This document shows, piece after piece, positions 10,456 through 21,693 of a stretch of DNA of 64,000 bases. Made by a program: the position numbers and the translations under genes. The notes below the pieces were generated by a model, which was not told the DNA's origin, did no database searches, and saw nothing but the letters and a program-made list of their open reading frames with translations. Source of the DNA: Rotaria sp. Silwood1 (lineage: Eukaryota; Rotifera; Eurotatoria; Philodinida; Philodinidae); contig CAJNOP010000851.1 in the NCBI GenBank assembly GCA_905250075.1, forward strand, positions 16,141 through 80,140, given 5' to 3'. Positions within the stretch are counted from its first letter, which is position 1. Every line of letters begins with the position of its first letter.

Positions 10456-10620
10456 GAGCCTTTCGATGCAATACTTACGATTCTTAAACGTAACCATGAT
10501 AGAGCCGCTTTAATTGCTCATCAAGACGATTGTTATAGTGAACATGATCGTCACAATGTCCAACATACATCATGCCCAGGTGATTTAACTATCTACAACA
10601 TGGATAAAAGACCTCATTAG
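10456..10620 (+). pseudogene. Possible remnant of a peptidoglycan-recognition/amidase domain
   Basis: After a TTACAG acceptor-like site, 54 codons stay open to TAG. The end of this peptide contains HNVQHTSCPGDLTIYNM and finishes RPH, resembling the C-terminal block of animal peptidoglycan recognition proteins and amidases (H-R-x-V-x-x-T-x-CPG-x-x-L-Y-N ... W-PH). It shows a duplicated Asp/His segment just before this and lacks the expected final Trp. No upstream exon of the domain could be read, so I treat it as a decayed piece. It could be a coincidence of a short frame. Confidence 0.35.
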
Positions 10621-10982
10621 GAGAGAGAGAAAAACAAATTTTCAGAATTATCGAATTTAAGTAGACTCAAAACCCTAAAATCCATTGAAATCCGAAAACA
10701 TGAGACTCCAAAGACCGAAAGAGCATGTTCGCCCGCCGACTGAAGTCTGTGATTCCTTGGAATATTTCCGACACGTCCGTAAAAGTCTTCTGCGTATGTT
10801 TGGAAAGATTTGTGGAGCTGTTTTTCTTTGCTTGCTATATACTTCAATGCTCATTAACAATTGTGTTTCGCAAGAGAACCTTCTACAAACATCTCTCTGT
10901 CAAACAGTTTCATGGTTTACATTTTATTCATATATAGCTGTACTTAATTTCAGATTCATAAATATTATTAAATTTGTTGTTA

Positions 10983-13900
10983 ATGGAAGGAATCGAACTT
11001 CAGTTCCAGAATTTATCATCCGATCCATCCCCTAACACATTTCAAAATGATGTTGTCACGGATGAAAGCGCTCGAGCACAGAACTACAGCAAAAGCAGGT
11101 AAAGTAAAATATACAACATAGTGTGTGTTCATTGAAAAGATTCTCTCGGATTCGGCGATCACTTCTGATTCGCAATGCCATATATATGATTTTGTAGAGA
11201 AGTGCACGCTTCGTCAAAAAACATATAGAAAGTCACGTTTGTGACTATTATCGATGGTCTCTCTATTCCATGCATGCACTATCTTCTCTACGCGTGGATG
11301 GATGTGCGAGTGTGAGTTTGAATGAAGCTCGGCGGCTAAAGAAAAGATCCTTGCATGCACCCTTATTATATATTCATCCACTCATATCCAACCATGCTCC
11401 ATATATACAATGACGCTCGGAAGTTTTGGAAATGACAGTTATTTCCGATATAAACTTGCTGTCACAACTCGCAGAATTTTTCAAATTGCTAAAGGTGCAT
11501 TCCGATCAGAGTATTGAAGTTTTGAAAATTTCGAAAATTTTCGGCATGTCGTGTTGTAAAAATCTGAACATACATCAGCGTGAGCTGCTTTAAAAAGTCA
11601 TATATAGGACAAATCAATTCGGGAGTACTCGACAAATCCGACAGAGTCCTTTTTTTCTGCGATAACATGCTACACGATATTTAATTGTCTACTTTCGTTG
11701 AAAAGGGACGGAAATAAGGCTTCCATTCTCCAGTCCAAATGGTTTAAACCTGCTATTATTGTGTCATCCGCCATTTTGTTGGTCATTATCATCGTTCTGG
11801 CTATCGCACTTCCATTAGCTTTAAGATCAACAGCAACAACTGCAGCTGGAACATCAACCAGTATGATTGAATTCATTTTTTCATTTCAACTGACACTTTT
11901 TCTTCGAAAAATCGGTAGAACGCAAACGAAAGAGATCACATCTGTAGTTGTATTCTGCTTAGAAGCAGAAACTCATAAACGAGTAACTGAAAATAGGAAG
12001 ACTCACTCTCACTAAAAAGAATGCATGTGCATAAGAAACTGATTTGAGCCACTTCATGTTTTCAGCAAAATTATTAATGACTCGATTCAGAAAAACGAGA
12101 TGAATCTTTTGCTACCAAATTAAAAATAATTCATTGAGATTTCGCGTCATTTAGAGATCACCTACGATATGTAAAATAATTATTCGCAAACTAATGATGT
12201 CTATCTTGTAAAGCAAATTTTAGAATGAAGAAAAAATTTCTTCTCAACTTTGATTATACCATTCAATAGATAAAAGTATCTTTTTTGACCAAAGTTCTTA
12301 CAGGTATCTAAAAGTTTTTGCCTAAATATTTGATTTGTGATACAAACAATTACTCGGATACTGGTAGTTCTTTTTTCTCATGGCGCCTTTGCTGTACATC
12401 GAAATAGCTCGAGTCATATCTTATCAGATAGAGATAATAGTCTTTTTACACGATGACATGCTTTAAAATGGAAAAACTCGCGGTCGAACCTTTAAAATTC
12501 CGAAATGCATGAATCAATATGTTTTCGAAAGATCTCCACTTTTTCATATTCTACGAAACAAAACCTCAACTTCTAATATATCATTCGATAGAGGACAAAA
12601 AACTGAATCGTACAATGTAGTTGATTTTGAAAAATAATTAAGAAAGTGAATCACTAATTCTCAGTTACAATTAGTCTCTTCTATAATGCTTTTATTAATC
12701 TCAAATTTCAAAAAGACAATTTATGTCTGAATTGTTTTCGAAAGGTGCACACTCCTAGAGAAATCAAATCTCTTTAAAATGATATGCTTGAGTGCACGAT
12801 ATACAGTTTACCTCAGCATGATGAGGCTGTTTCTTTCCCAGTAGATTTTTCGTACTTGTACACTTGCAGAAAGAACTGCTTTTCGTTTTGTCAATAACGA
12901 TGAAACATATGTAAGTTACTTAGAAGCTAAAACAAAAAAGCTTTTTCTTTCTACACGTGTAAATGAGCGTAAAATGTGCTTGAAAAGAGAGTCTGATCAT
13001 ACTTATGCAAAGTGTATATCGTACAGTCAAACACGTCACTTTGAAGAGAATTGATCTCTCTAGAAATGCGCATCTCGTGAAAATGACTCCAACATAAATT
13101 TCCTTCTTGAAGTTTGAGATTAATAAACACACTACAGAAGTGACCAATTGTAATTGAGAATTAGTGTTTCACTTTCTTAACTATTTTGTGAAAATAGAGC
13201 AGACTGTAATATTCAGTCGTTTGTCCTCTATCAAATGATGTATTGGGAGTATGGGTATAGGTGTAGACGGACAGAAGACCTACACCACACCTACAGTACA
13301 CCCACACTCACACTGAAATCCATACTCACACCCAGACGGAAACATCGGTAATTAAGGGAATGCTGAAATGCTACACATTGACGTAAACAAACAGAAACTA
13401 GAATCGTCATCGCAAATATGGATCCGAGTGTATATCGTATCATTTCGTCACACAGTCCCATAATAGAGAGTCGGAGATAACTGTTGAAAATCGCAGAAAC
13501 CGTTCGGGTTGAAGAAATGGAAATGTTTCAGACGGCTTCCTAACAAAACTGTGGACATATTCCTAGCCGTACAAAAAGAGGTTGAAATTTTCATTCGCTA
13601 TAAAATGATAACTGGAAAATTGTTAAAAATCTATTCGAATAATTTTCGCATCCATTTTATATTGTAATCATTTTGTATCAAGGCAGAAGAGAACGTTTCA
13701 TGTTTCTGTTGAATAGCGTTCGAATCAGTCTCTTTCTTTTTACACGTTTCAACAAGAACTCAAGATGAAAAATTGAATAAGCCATAGGGATTTACAGCAT
13801 TTTATTCTATTGATTTAAAGTTAAATCAGAATTTTGTGAATTTTCCTTGATTTTCTATTTATGCCATGATACGTTGGATTTTCTTAGATTTTGAATTTCG

Positions 13901-15629
13901 GAATTGATTTTAACGAATCGAAATCTGCTTTTCGCCTTTATGTAACACCTCGTCAAGACACACTTTTCCATTCTTAATATCTTCCCTATATGGTGTAGTC
14001 TCCACTTTATTTTTACCATTTTGAAGTTCTAACTAAGGACTACCTGCCATGAAAAATTCACGAAAAGAAATTTTTTTTTTCTCGAGATGTCATCGAAAAA
14101 TTACGCCAAACTATCCTATTCGAAAGGAAATCACTCATTAATCGGCTGTTACTTGGGAGTATGTCAATATTTTTCACTCGAAGTTTAACATACACTTGAT
14201 AAAACTCCAGCGAATCGGATTCCGATAGCCATGGTAAGAATATAAGATGTTGAAGATTCGCTTAGGACGCACATGTAGATTTCCTATTATAAAATCACCG
14301 TTTGTCAGATAGTACCAAAATGTTTGTCTTATCAACATCAATCGTTCCCTGTAATTTTTAAAACGACTATGTGTAAATAGATCAGAGAATCGATTTCCTG
14401 TCATATTCATTTCTGTCCTTTTCTTTTTTCGCTAGCGAGCTGCATTGAAATATGCATCACGTAAATGGGTTGAACCATTGACTGCATATATGCACCAAAG
14501 TTTCGCATATAGTTTTTCTCGATCTATCCTTGTCCAAGGAATATTTGTATTTGTCTATTATTCATCCTATTTCATTCTCTCCTTAGCTGAATCTTGTCAG
14601 CTGACATTTGTATCAGCGCCCTTTTCTGTTGGTTCTGGTCCGATCTGTGTTGCTGTCAGTGATTTCAACCGTGACAATAAGCTGGATGTCGTCGTCGCGA
14701 ATTCGGGTGATAATAGTGTGACTGTGCTACTTGGGAACGGTGTCAACAACATTATCGGACAAAGGAACTTTGACACCGGCACAAATCCACAATCAGTCGC
14801 TGTCGGCGACTTTAACGGTGATGGTAACCCGGATGTTGTCGTCGCGAACTTCGATAGTAATAGTGTGACTGTGCTACTTGGAGATGGCGCAAACTCCATT
14901 CAGGGACAAGCGAGCTTTTCAACCGGCATCAATCCACAATCAGTTGCTGTCGGCGATTTTAACCGTGATAATAAAGCGGATGTCGTCGTGGCGAACTCCG
15001 GCGATGGCACTGTAAGTGTGCTACTTGGGAACGGTGTAAACAACATTATCGGACAAAAGAACTTTCCAACCGGTGCAAATCCACAATCAGTTGCTGTTGG
15101 CGAATTTAACCTTGATGGTAACTTGGATGTCGTCGTGGCGAACTCCGGTGATGGCACTGTGAGTGTGCTACTTGGGAATGGCGCCAACGACACTATCGGA
15201 CAAACGAACTTTCCAACCGGCGCAAATCCACAATCAGTTGCTGTTGGCGATTTTAACCTTGATGGTAAGCCAGATGTCGTCGTGGCGAACTCTGGTGATG
15301 GTACTGTAACTGTGTTACTTGGAAACGGTGTAAACAACATTATCGGACAAAGGAACTTTACAACCGACACAAATCCAAAATCAGTCGCTGTCGGCGATTT
15401 TAACCTTGACGGTAAGCCAGATGTCGTCGTCGCGAACTACGATAGTAATAGTGTGACTGTACTACTTGGAAACGGCAAAGATAATGTTATTAAGTACGTG
15501 ACGTTTCCTGCTGGTGGTAGTCCAAGGTCGATCGCTGTGGGCGACTTTAACGGCGATGGTAAACTAGATCTTGTGGTAGCCAATTATAACCGTAACGCTG
15601 TGAGCATTTTTTTGAACACGTGTCGCTAG
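10983..15629 (+). CDS. Type II membrane protein with seven FG-GAP/VCBS-like repeats
   Basis: Three exons join in perfect phase: 10983..11098 (ATG; donor GTAAAG), 11706..11860 (donor GTATGA) and 14587..15629 (acceptor CTCCTTAG; stop TAG), giving 437 aa. Residues 1-54 are a polar cytoplasmic head ending KWFKP. Residues about 55-78 are one transmembrane helix, followed by a short Ser/Thr/Ala stalk. The rest is seven tandem repeats of 49 aa, each with a DFNxDxxxD calcium-binding loop and a VVVANxxxNSVTVLLGNG strand pair. These are FG-GAP-type beta-propeller blades as in integrin alpha chains and bacterial VCBS proteins. Exon 3 is visibly GC-richer than its surroundings and its DNA is a 147 bp tandem array, which suggests recent repeat expansion and perhaps bacterial ancestry of the repeats. 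Intron 2 is 2.7 kb and carries a foldback repeat and a telomere-like hairpin. A start inside exon 3 (ATG at 14490) is the alternative model. Confidence 0.8.
12565..13262. repeat. Foldback repeat with ~315 bp arms in intron 2
   Basis: The left arm (about 12565-12880) and right arm (about 12940-13262) are inverted copies around a ~60 bp centre. Matching landmarks are cgatagaggacaaa / tttgtcctctatc, ctgagaattagtg-type blocks, gagattaataaa / tttattaatctc and the shared gtatatcgt. Identity by eye is about 75-85 per cent, highest towards the ends. A telomere-like site begins at the right edge. No coding sequence is present; it probably entered the intron as a non-autonomous element. Confidence 0.82.
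13249..13340. repeat. Telomere-like hairpin (site D)
   Basis: The G-strand part gtatgggtataggtgtag is followed by the loop acggacagaaga and a longer, decayed C-strand part of CCTACACC and CCCACACTCACAC units. It abuts the right arm of the foldback repeat. Confidence 0.75.
14630..15610 (+). repeat. 147 bp coding tandem repeat
   Basis: Seven in-frame copies of a 147 bp unit encode the FG-GAP blades. Internal copies share long identical blocks such as caatcagt(t/c)gctgt(c/t)ggcga. The middle copies are closest to each other, as expected from unequal exchange. Confidence 0.9.
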
Positions 15630-16748
15630 GGTGTGATATGAATGAAATGTTTGCTTTGTTTCTGATTTTTCACTATTCCCTGTATTGACATGATCTCATT
15701 ACAATTTACTCCAGAATGGTATGATCTGCTCTCGTCCAATCATTTATGACACTGTTGACAGTTTCTTGTTCGTTTCCAGCTAATAAGCATATGTTGTCGT
15801 GTTGTGTTCAACTGAAATACTCACTTTATTCATACAAATTTGCCATATCTTCTGAATCTAAAATACAATATTCTTGAATTTATGTTTGATTTCCTTTCAA
15901 GATAACGTAAGTCTATCAGGAAATGACCCGAGCAGATATAAAAAACTTGGCTAATTTACAAATTTTGCCATGCATCTAACTGAAAATTATATGATTAGAG
16001 AGAGTTGAATTTTCTGACCACTAGAATATAATAAGACCTAAACGAATGCCTTTCTAGTCAAGAAGTTTGACCCAAACAAGAGAAGCTCCGATGACCATGC
16101 AAGATTTTGTCGGTGCAATCAGTCGTTCTTGGTTGTGCGAGAGAATTGAAAGATAGTTCATAGTGAATTCAAAATCTTATGAGTTGATCTTAAAATGCAG
16201 CTGATAAGGGCCCATTTGAACATATGTCCACGTAATCGCGCCCCCGCTATGGTCAAAAGAAACCTTCCGTAATTAAAAGATTCCCAAAAGATTATTAATG
16301 GTCGTCACACAAGAAGGCCCATACTTTAAATCACGTTCATGACTGTTTTTTTTTTCTTTTAAATCTATTGCTACTTACACAAACGGTGATTATCTTTTCT
16401 ACTTTTGAATGCATACTAGGCGCAGTAGAATATGGGTGCGGATGGACAAGCAAACGGGCTCGAGTCCATTCTCCCACATAAACTTTCGAAAAATTAGCAT
16501 CAAAAGTCTTTTTTGTCCTCTAGGAAAGAGTGAGAAAAGACACCAGCAATTCACATATTAGTCATAATTCTCACGTTATTAATCGTCCTATTTGGTTTAG
16601 CACCTGATTCATCCTTATTTTCCCCTCAACCTCGGTGTCGGCATAGTGACATTGGTCTGACGGTAAATGTGAATTCTACTCAGTCAGAGACGAATAGGTT
16701 AACTTTCTCTCGATTATCTAGGTAGTCAGAAAATTGGAAAAAAAAAGA
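15630..16748. other. Intergenic
   Basis: No gene, RNA or clear repeat could be recognised between the FG-GAP gene and site E. Confidence 0.45.
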
Positions 16749-16934
16749 TGGGTGTGGGTGTGGCGTGTGAGTGTGGATGGGGTGTGAGTGGGTGTGGGGT
16801 GTAGGTGTGGGTGGGTATGGGGTGTGGATGTGGCGTGTGGGTGTGGATGGGGTGTGAGTGGGTGTGGGCGTGGGGTGTGGATGTGGATGTGGGTGTGTTT
16901 ATGGAGAGAGCACACACCCACACTCCACACCCTA
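16749..16934. repeat. Telomere-like tract (site E), long G-strand arm
   Basis: About 145 bp of GGGTGT/GGATGT/GGCGTGT units are followed by a short loop (tttatggagaga) and a ~25 bp C-strand arm ending ccacaccct. It is the mirror case of site B: here only the left arm has expanded. Confidence 0.92.
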
Positions 16935-17525
16935 GTTGGCGATCTTTCAATTGCCGATAAAATTTTTTTTTAAAATCAAATTTTGACGAATGTCTCGGTT
17001 TTGTTATTATCTCACGGATGCTCTTCTAATGGTAAATGAGTGGCTGTGCTATTTAAACAATAATAAATTCTTTTTGAATATTTCCAATCTTTGAAAGGTA
17101 TATTAGTGCTGGATTAATGATTTCAATCTCATTTTGGCAGAAGATTCTGTACAATTCATCAGTTTTCATATGAAACAATCGTATATATTCATATTGCTTG
17201 TGCTAATCAAATTGAGATCTTATATTTTTGCTATGTCAACTAAATCTCTCATAATTCAGAATAGAATGATTTCTATAAATCTCTATAATAAATTTCTTCG
17301 TTATCATCATGTGTTATTGTGTGCTATGTGCTTGTCAAATATTTAATATTTGCATTAAAATTTCCTTTGATTACCATTTCATCCAATGTTATTATACCCA
17401 TTATATATATATATAGAATATAGTCGATAATTGACGCACTAATGGATTATTTATGATGATTGAAATATATTTTAACTTTCGTAGCGTATTTATTGTTATT
17501 TAAATGATTTATACAAGGCCGTTAT
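16935..17525. other. Intergenic, AT-rich
   Basis: Nothing supportable. The plus-strand frame at 17134 is hydrophobic AT-rich translation without a recognisable domain. Confidence 0.4.
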
Positions 17526-19196
17526 TTACAAAGAAGGAAAATATGAATTAAAGTTTTGTGAACGAACAAATAGGTAACATATAATTAAAGATTTTATTTT
17601 AGCGCAATTGAGACGTATTGCATTATTGGTAAAATTATTGGTCACAGTTGCTAAAGTTTCATATTCAATTTCAAGATTTGTCAAAGAAGGTAAACGAGTG
17701 TTTCTGTCAGATAGAAACTGTGTAACATAGTCGTTGTGTGCTTCAATAAGATTGAGTTTGAACAGATGATTGAATGTAATCAATGCAGATTAATGATCTT
17801 GCTCATTTTCTTGTGGTTCAAAATTATGTATGATTAATTTTTGAAGAAAAGGAAAGTCTTGAGAGATAATTTTGACTAATTTACGTTTAAATGAACGTCT
17901 ATCAAACATTAATAACATTCGAACCTTATCGAATTTACCACCTTGAAAACAGCTACTCATAAACAGGAATTCGGAGAATTAATATGGAAAAGAATAAACA
18001 TATCAATTGAATAATATTCTCTTTTAACGAAGCTATCCGGAATATCATCATTCGATGGAAGGTGAATAACAATACCACTGTTAATATTGTGAGTGTGTAT
18101 ATTGAAAATAAAATTGTTTAATCGTAGCATATAGCTAAGAACATCATTGTATAATTGATTACCATCAATGTAAATTGATTCAGTTCTTATTACTGAAAGT
18201 TGTAATGCTAATTTTTCAAGGTTTAACATTCGACGAAGTAATGGAACAATCTGTTTATCATAATAACATGTATACCAGTCTTATACTAATGAAAAATATT
18301 TCAATTTCAAAAGTTTTTTTCTAAAGTAAACGAGACAATTAGTAGATTCCTAAGACAAATTTGTTCAAATGCAATGATTCCACTTATACTTACTGTATTA
18401 TCTCTCCGTAACGTTGAACGGCTAATTTCCTTGATACGAATGATCAATGTAGATAAAGATTGGAAGCATTCATTAAGAAGACAAACACAATTATCAAAAC
18501 TATTGACTTTTATTGTCAAGCTAGTGAGAGTTGACGATAGAGAACTTCTAAGTTCAACACTCCAAGACGACAATTTTAGGTAATCTCTTGAGGATTGTTG
18601 AAATAAGGTCAAATTAGTTAAATTTCTAGCGCATAACAATATCGCTAGCAATACAGTCCGTGTATTTACATTAGGTATTCCTGTTGTCTCATAATGAATA
18701 TCGGCAGTAAGATGCGTAATTTGATCAACAAAAAGATTTGTTATACTAACTTAAACATAAACAAAAACATCAGTGATTTATGGAATCAAATAAAATTCAT
18801 GATCATACAAAAATGTTACAAGAATATATCTCGTTGATAATTGACCATTGATAATGAATGTAGATGAGGATGATAATCAACGGTATCAAGAATATGTTTC
18901 ATGGAAAATGGATCAACAGTGAGTTTGGTTACTTTCTCATAAATTCGAGGTAAGATTTTCGAACAAATTTTATTGAACATGTGAATATCTACCGAAGAAT
19001 CATGAATATCAGACCATTCGATCACAAGATTGAGATGACGAATGTAGAGAGAATAGAGTACTAATCGATCCAATCGCTGATTTACATCCACCAATGAATA
19101 GAACCTGTCAGCCATATTCAGTTTATTGAAAATAGTACGTAACATGTCGACTGGTAGATCAAGTATATTTATGCTGTTGCTATTTGCAATGTTCAT
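17526..19196 (-). pseudogene. F-box family gene, broken
   Basis: The first exon (19196..18820) starts at an ATG and encodes an F-box (ILDLPVDMLRTIFNKLNMAD and on). A 74 bp intron (18819..18746, GTAACA...GTTAG) joins it in phase to THLTADIHYETTGIPNVNTR and onward. The downstream frame then breaks repeatedly. There is a shift in an A-run near 18317, TAA at 18283-18281 inside an otherwise coherent stretch (FSLV-stop-DWYTCYYDKQIVPLLRRM), a shift near 17960 where FQGGKFDKVRMLLMFDRRSF resumes, and TAA at 17792-17790 just before SALITFNHLFKLNL. The three-frame reading gives one continuous protein of the same type as the intact gene at 5404-7140. With four independent lesions this is a relic, although the F-box exon alone could still be expressed. 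Confidence 0.82.
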
Positions 19197-20295
19197 CTTT
19201 AATGATTATATTTCACTTCAATCATTCTCATCTTCTTCCATTACCTATCTATATATATATATAGGTTGTATCGAAATTACATCGGTCGACGAAATTATAA
19301 CTTCGACGGACAAAATTGACAAGGTTAAAAGTTCGTTGCATAATTAAGCTCATTTTTCATTTTCAAAACATTTTTATTTCCCTTTTTTTATAATATTGAC
19401 GTAAAAACTAGATAGGCGTAGCATTGGCAAAGTTTTCACAATGTATTTTGATCCGAGATCTTTTCTAACTCTGTACTGTGACTCGCCATTTTTACTTTAG
19501 CATAAAACTCATGGCTAAGGATGAAGATAAATGAAATGTCTAGCTGCAAGGAAACGTCCTTTTTGAGACTACTGTTAATAGTAGAATTTCATATTCAACT
19601 AATGCATAAATAATACTGAAATCTATCATTAAAATATTCAGTCACACGAAGATTTTGTTGGGGTCACTGTGAGTCTGATTCTGTTCAGCATTTGAATTGT
19701 CCTTACTATTATGAAGTATTGTCCAAATCAGAGGATAGTATATTAGAGATCTCATTCATTTGTTATCGATTGAGGATGCTATAAGAAAAGATCCATAATG
19801 AAATAGACCATTATAAAAATAATGTTTGATTTTTCTGAATAGTTTCTTCTATGTTTATTCGTAAAAAAACGATAAAAATGTTTTAAAAATGAAAATGAAC
19901 TTAATTTTACATAATTTTTAACATCCTGAATTAAATTAGTATTTATTTGGTATTCAGTTCAGTTGAAGTAACTTCGTTGATCGGTGTAAATTTGATATCG
20001 CATATACAAAATATCTTTTTTTTTCTCACTGTTGTCTGCAAGAATAGTATTCATGCAATCATGTTAAGTGATGACAAATGTCTGATGCTATTTTTCTTTT
20101 TGAGCGAAAAATAATTTGTGCGATCACTTTTTATAAAATAAACCACTCACAATATTTAAAATATGTTCCAAACGTTTTTCCTCATCAAACAACAGTATTG
20201 ATATACTTCGCTTGAACTTTATAGACACAATAACAATATAAACAAATATAATATAATGTCCTTGACAAGTAAGATCAGACTCATGTGATGTTAGA

Positions 20296-20352
20296 AGGGT
20301 GTGGGTGTGAGTCTTAGCTTCAGACAAATTCACACCCACATCCACACCCTTC
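20296..20352. repeat. Telomere-like hairpin (site F)
   Basis: aagggtgtgggtgtga, an 18-base loop containing cttcagacaaat, then tcacacccacatccacaccctt. The arms pair over about 16 bp with a mismatch or two. Confidence 0.88.
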
Positions 20353-20942
20353 GATGGATCAGAATTAAAAATTCTGTGTGCCAAGTCCCCATTATCCAGA
20401 GCTAGCTTCAAAATAAAAAAAAAAAGTCCTAGAAATCTCAACTTTGTGTTGTGTTTTTGTGTACTCAAAAAGTGAGTACACTATAGAATCGGTCAGTGTG
20501 TCCGTCCGTCCATCTGGCCGTTTACATGATAACTTTTGAAAGGAGAGGCCGATCGTGATGAAATTTTCTACACAGTTTCGTCTCATCAATATCTTGGTCG
20601 AGTTCGAAGATGAGAATGATTCGTCGAGCCGTTGCTGAGTTATCGGAAAAAGAGTCATTATTCCCTATGCTTTTCTATGCGAACATTGACCTATCCCGCT
20701 TTTCGTAAAAAAACTTTTCCTCTCATAATCAAACAAAACCCCAACTATTATATACCATTCGAGAGAGAATTTCACGAGCTACAAAATGGCGTATAAAACA
20801 TTAAGAAACAAGAAGGCTAAGTCACTTATTGCAAAGATACTTAAACGGAAATTGGATCTGTTTTTGTCCACGTTCCAATTGATCGAAAAGTAAAGCTCCA
20901 TCTTCCGACCACACAGATGATAGTTCGAGGTTTTTTTATGGC

Positions 20943-21125
20943 GGAGAACTCGAATCTGAGCTCCACTTGCCTCGAAATCCTATTGGTCTAGCCGTAACCA
21001 ATAGAAATCAAGTTTTAGGAAATACGACTTTCTGAGGGTAATTCAAGACGAAGAGTTTAAATCTGAGCTATATTTGCAAAAAAAATCCTATTGGTTGAGC
21101 AGTAACCGATACAAATCAAGTTTTA
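20943..21125 (+). repeat. Direct repeat, two ~70 bp copies
   Basis: The copies at about 20953-21020 and 21059-21125 share aatctgagct, atcctattggt, taacc(a/g)ata and aaatcaagtttta. Divergence is moderate, so this is an old duplication. Function unknown. Confidence 0.7.
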
Positions 21126-21693
21126 ATAGAAGAGGCTCGCTAGGACAATTTTGATGCGTACACGTGCTGGGATGACTCATCTGTCCAGTTTACCTTTTTG
21201 AAGTACACATAACACTCGGATATAAATCCGATGTTTCCACATTTATTTTTTATACTGATCAAGTTGATCGAGATAACTGTGGCCCATACTATATAAAAAG
21301 CTTTTGTTTGTTTTATGACGTGTGTAAGACTTGGAAAGAAACTGGCGACTGTGGGTATGAGTATCCGAGGATACGAGTCATAGAAAAAAAAAAGAACTTT
21401 CACACCTCACACACTCTCAAATTCATAGAACTGAGGAGGTCGATGACTCTCATCAATTCTTTCTTTCTTTCTTTGAAACAACCGAATTGCATCAGTTCTT
21501 TCCAAGAAGAGAACGAGCAAAACGTCATCTGTTGACACATGGCATGCGTCACCATATGTTAGTCATATAGGAAAAAGCCAACATGAAAAATACATCTTAA
21601 CAACTCACATTTCTATCATCATTTGATTATTTTTTCAACCGAAAGCAACCACATCACTATCGTCGAATTGTTCATTGTTTATTTTCAGCGAAG

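Larger units (their letters stand above)
19197..21693. other. Repeat-bearing intergenic DNA
   Basis: It contains telomere-like site F, a short perfect hairpin gtgtactc...gagtacac at about 20460-20485 followed by a sequence rich in gtccgtcc, and the direct repeat at 20943-21125. The piece at about 20735-20775 (caaaaccccaactattatataccattcgag) resembles the outer edge of the foldback repeat at 12565. No gene was recognised. Confidence 0.5.

Noticed and set aside
10685..11035. A 116-codon plus-strand frame
   Set aside because: No domain. Its end overlaps the first FG-GAP exon in another frame, and that exon has the better coding and splice evidence.
11698..12015. A 105-codon frame starting at TTG with a transmembrane segment as a stand-alone gene
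   Set aside because: Only its first part is used. Splice sites and phase make it exon 2 of the FG-GAP gene, and the frame after 11860 is intron.
14597..15370. Minus-strand open frames of 100 and 156 codons opposite the FG-GAP repeats
   Set aside because: These are antisense shadows of a repetitive GC-richer exon, with the same 49-residue period and no start.
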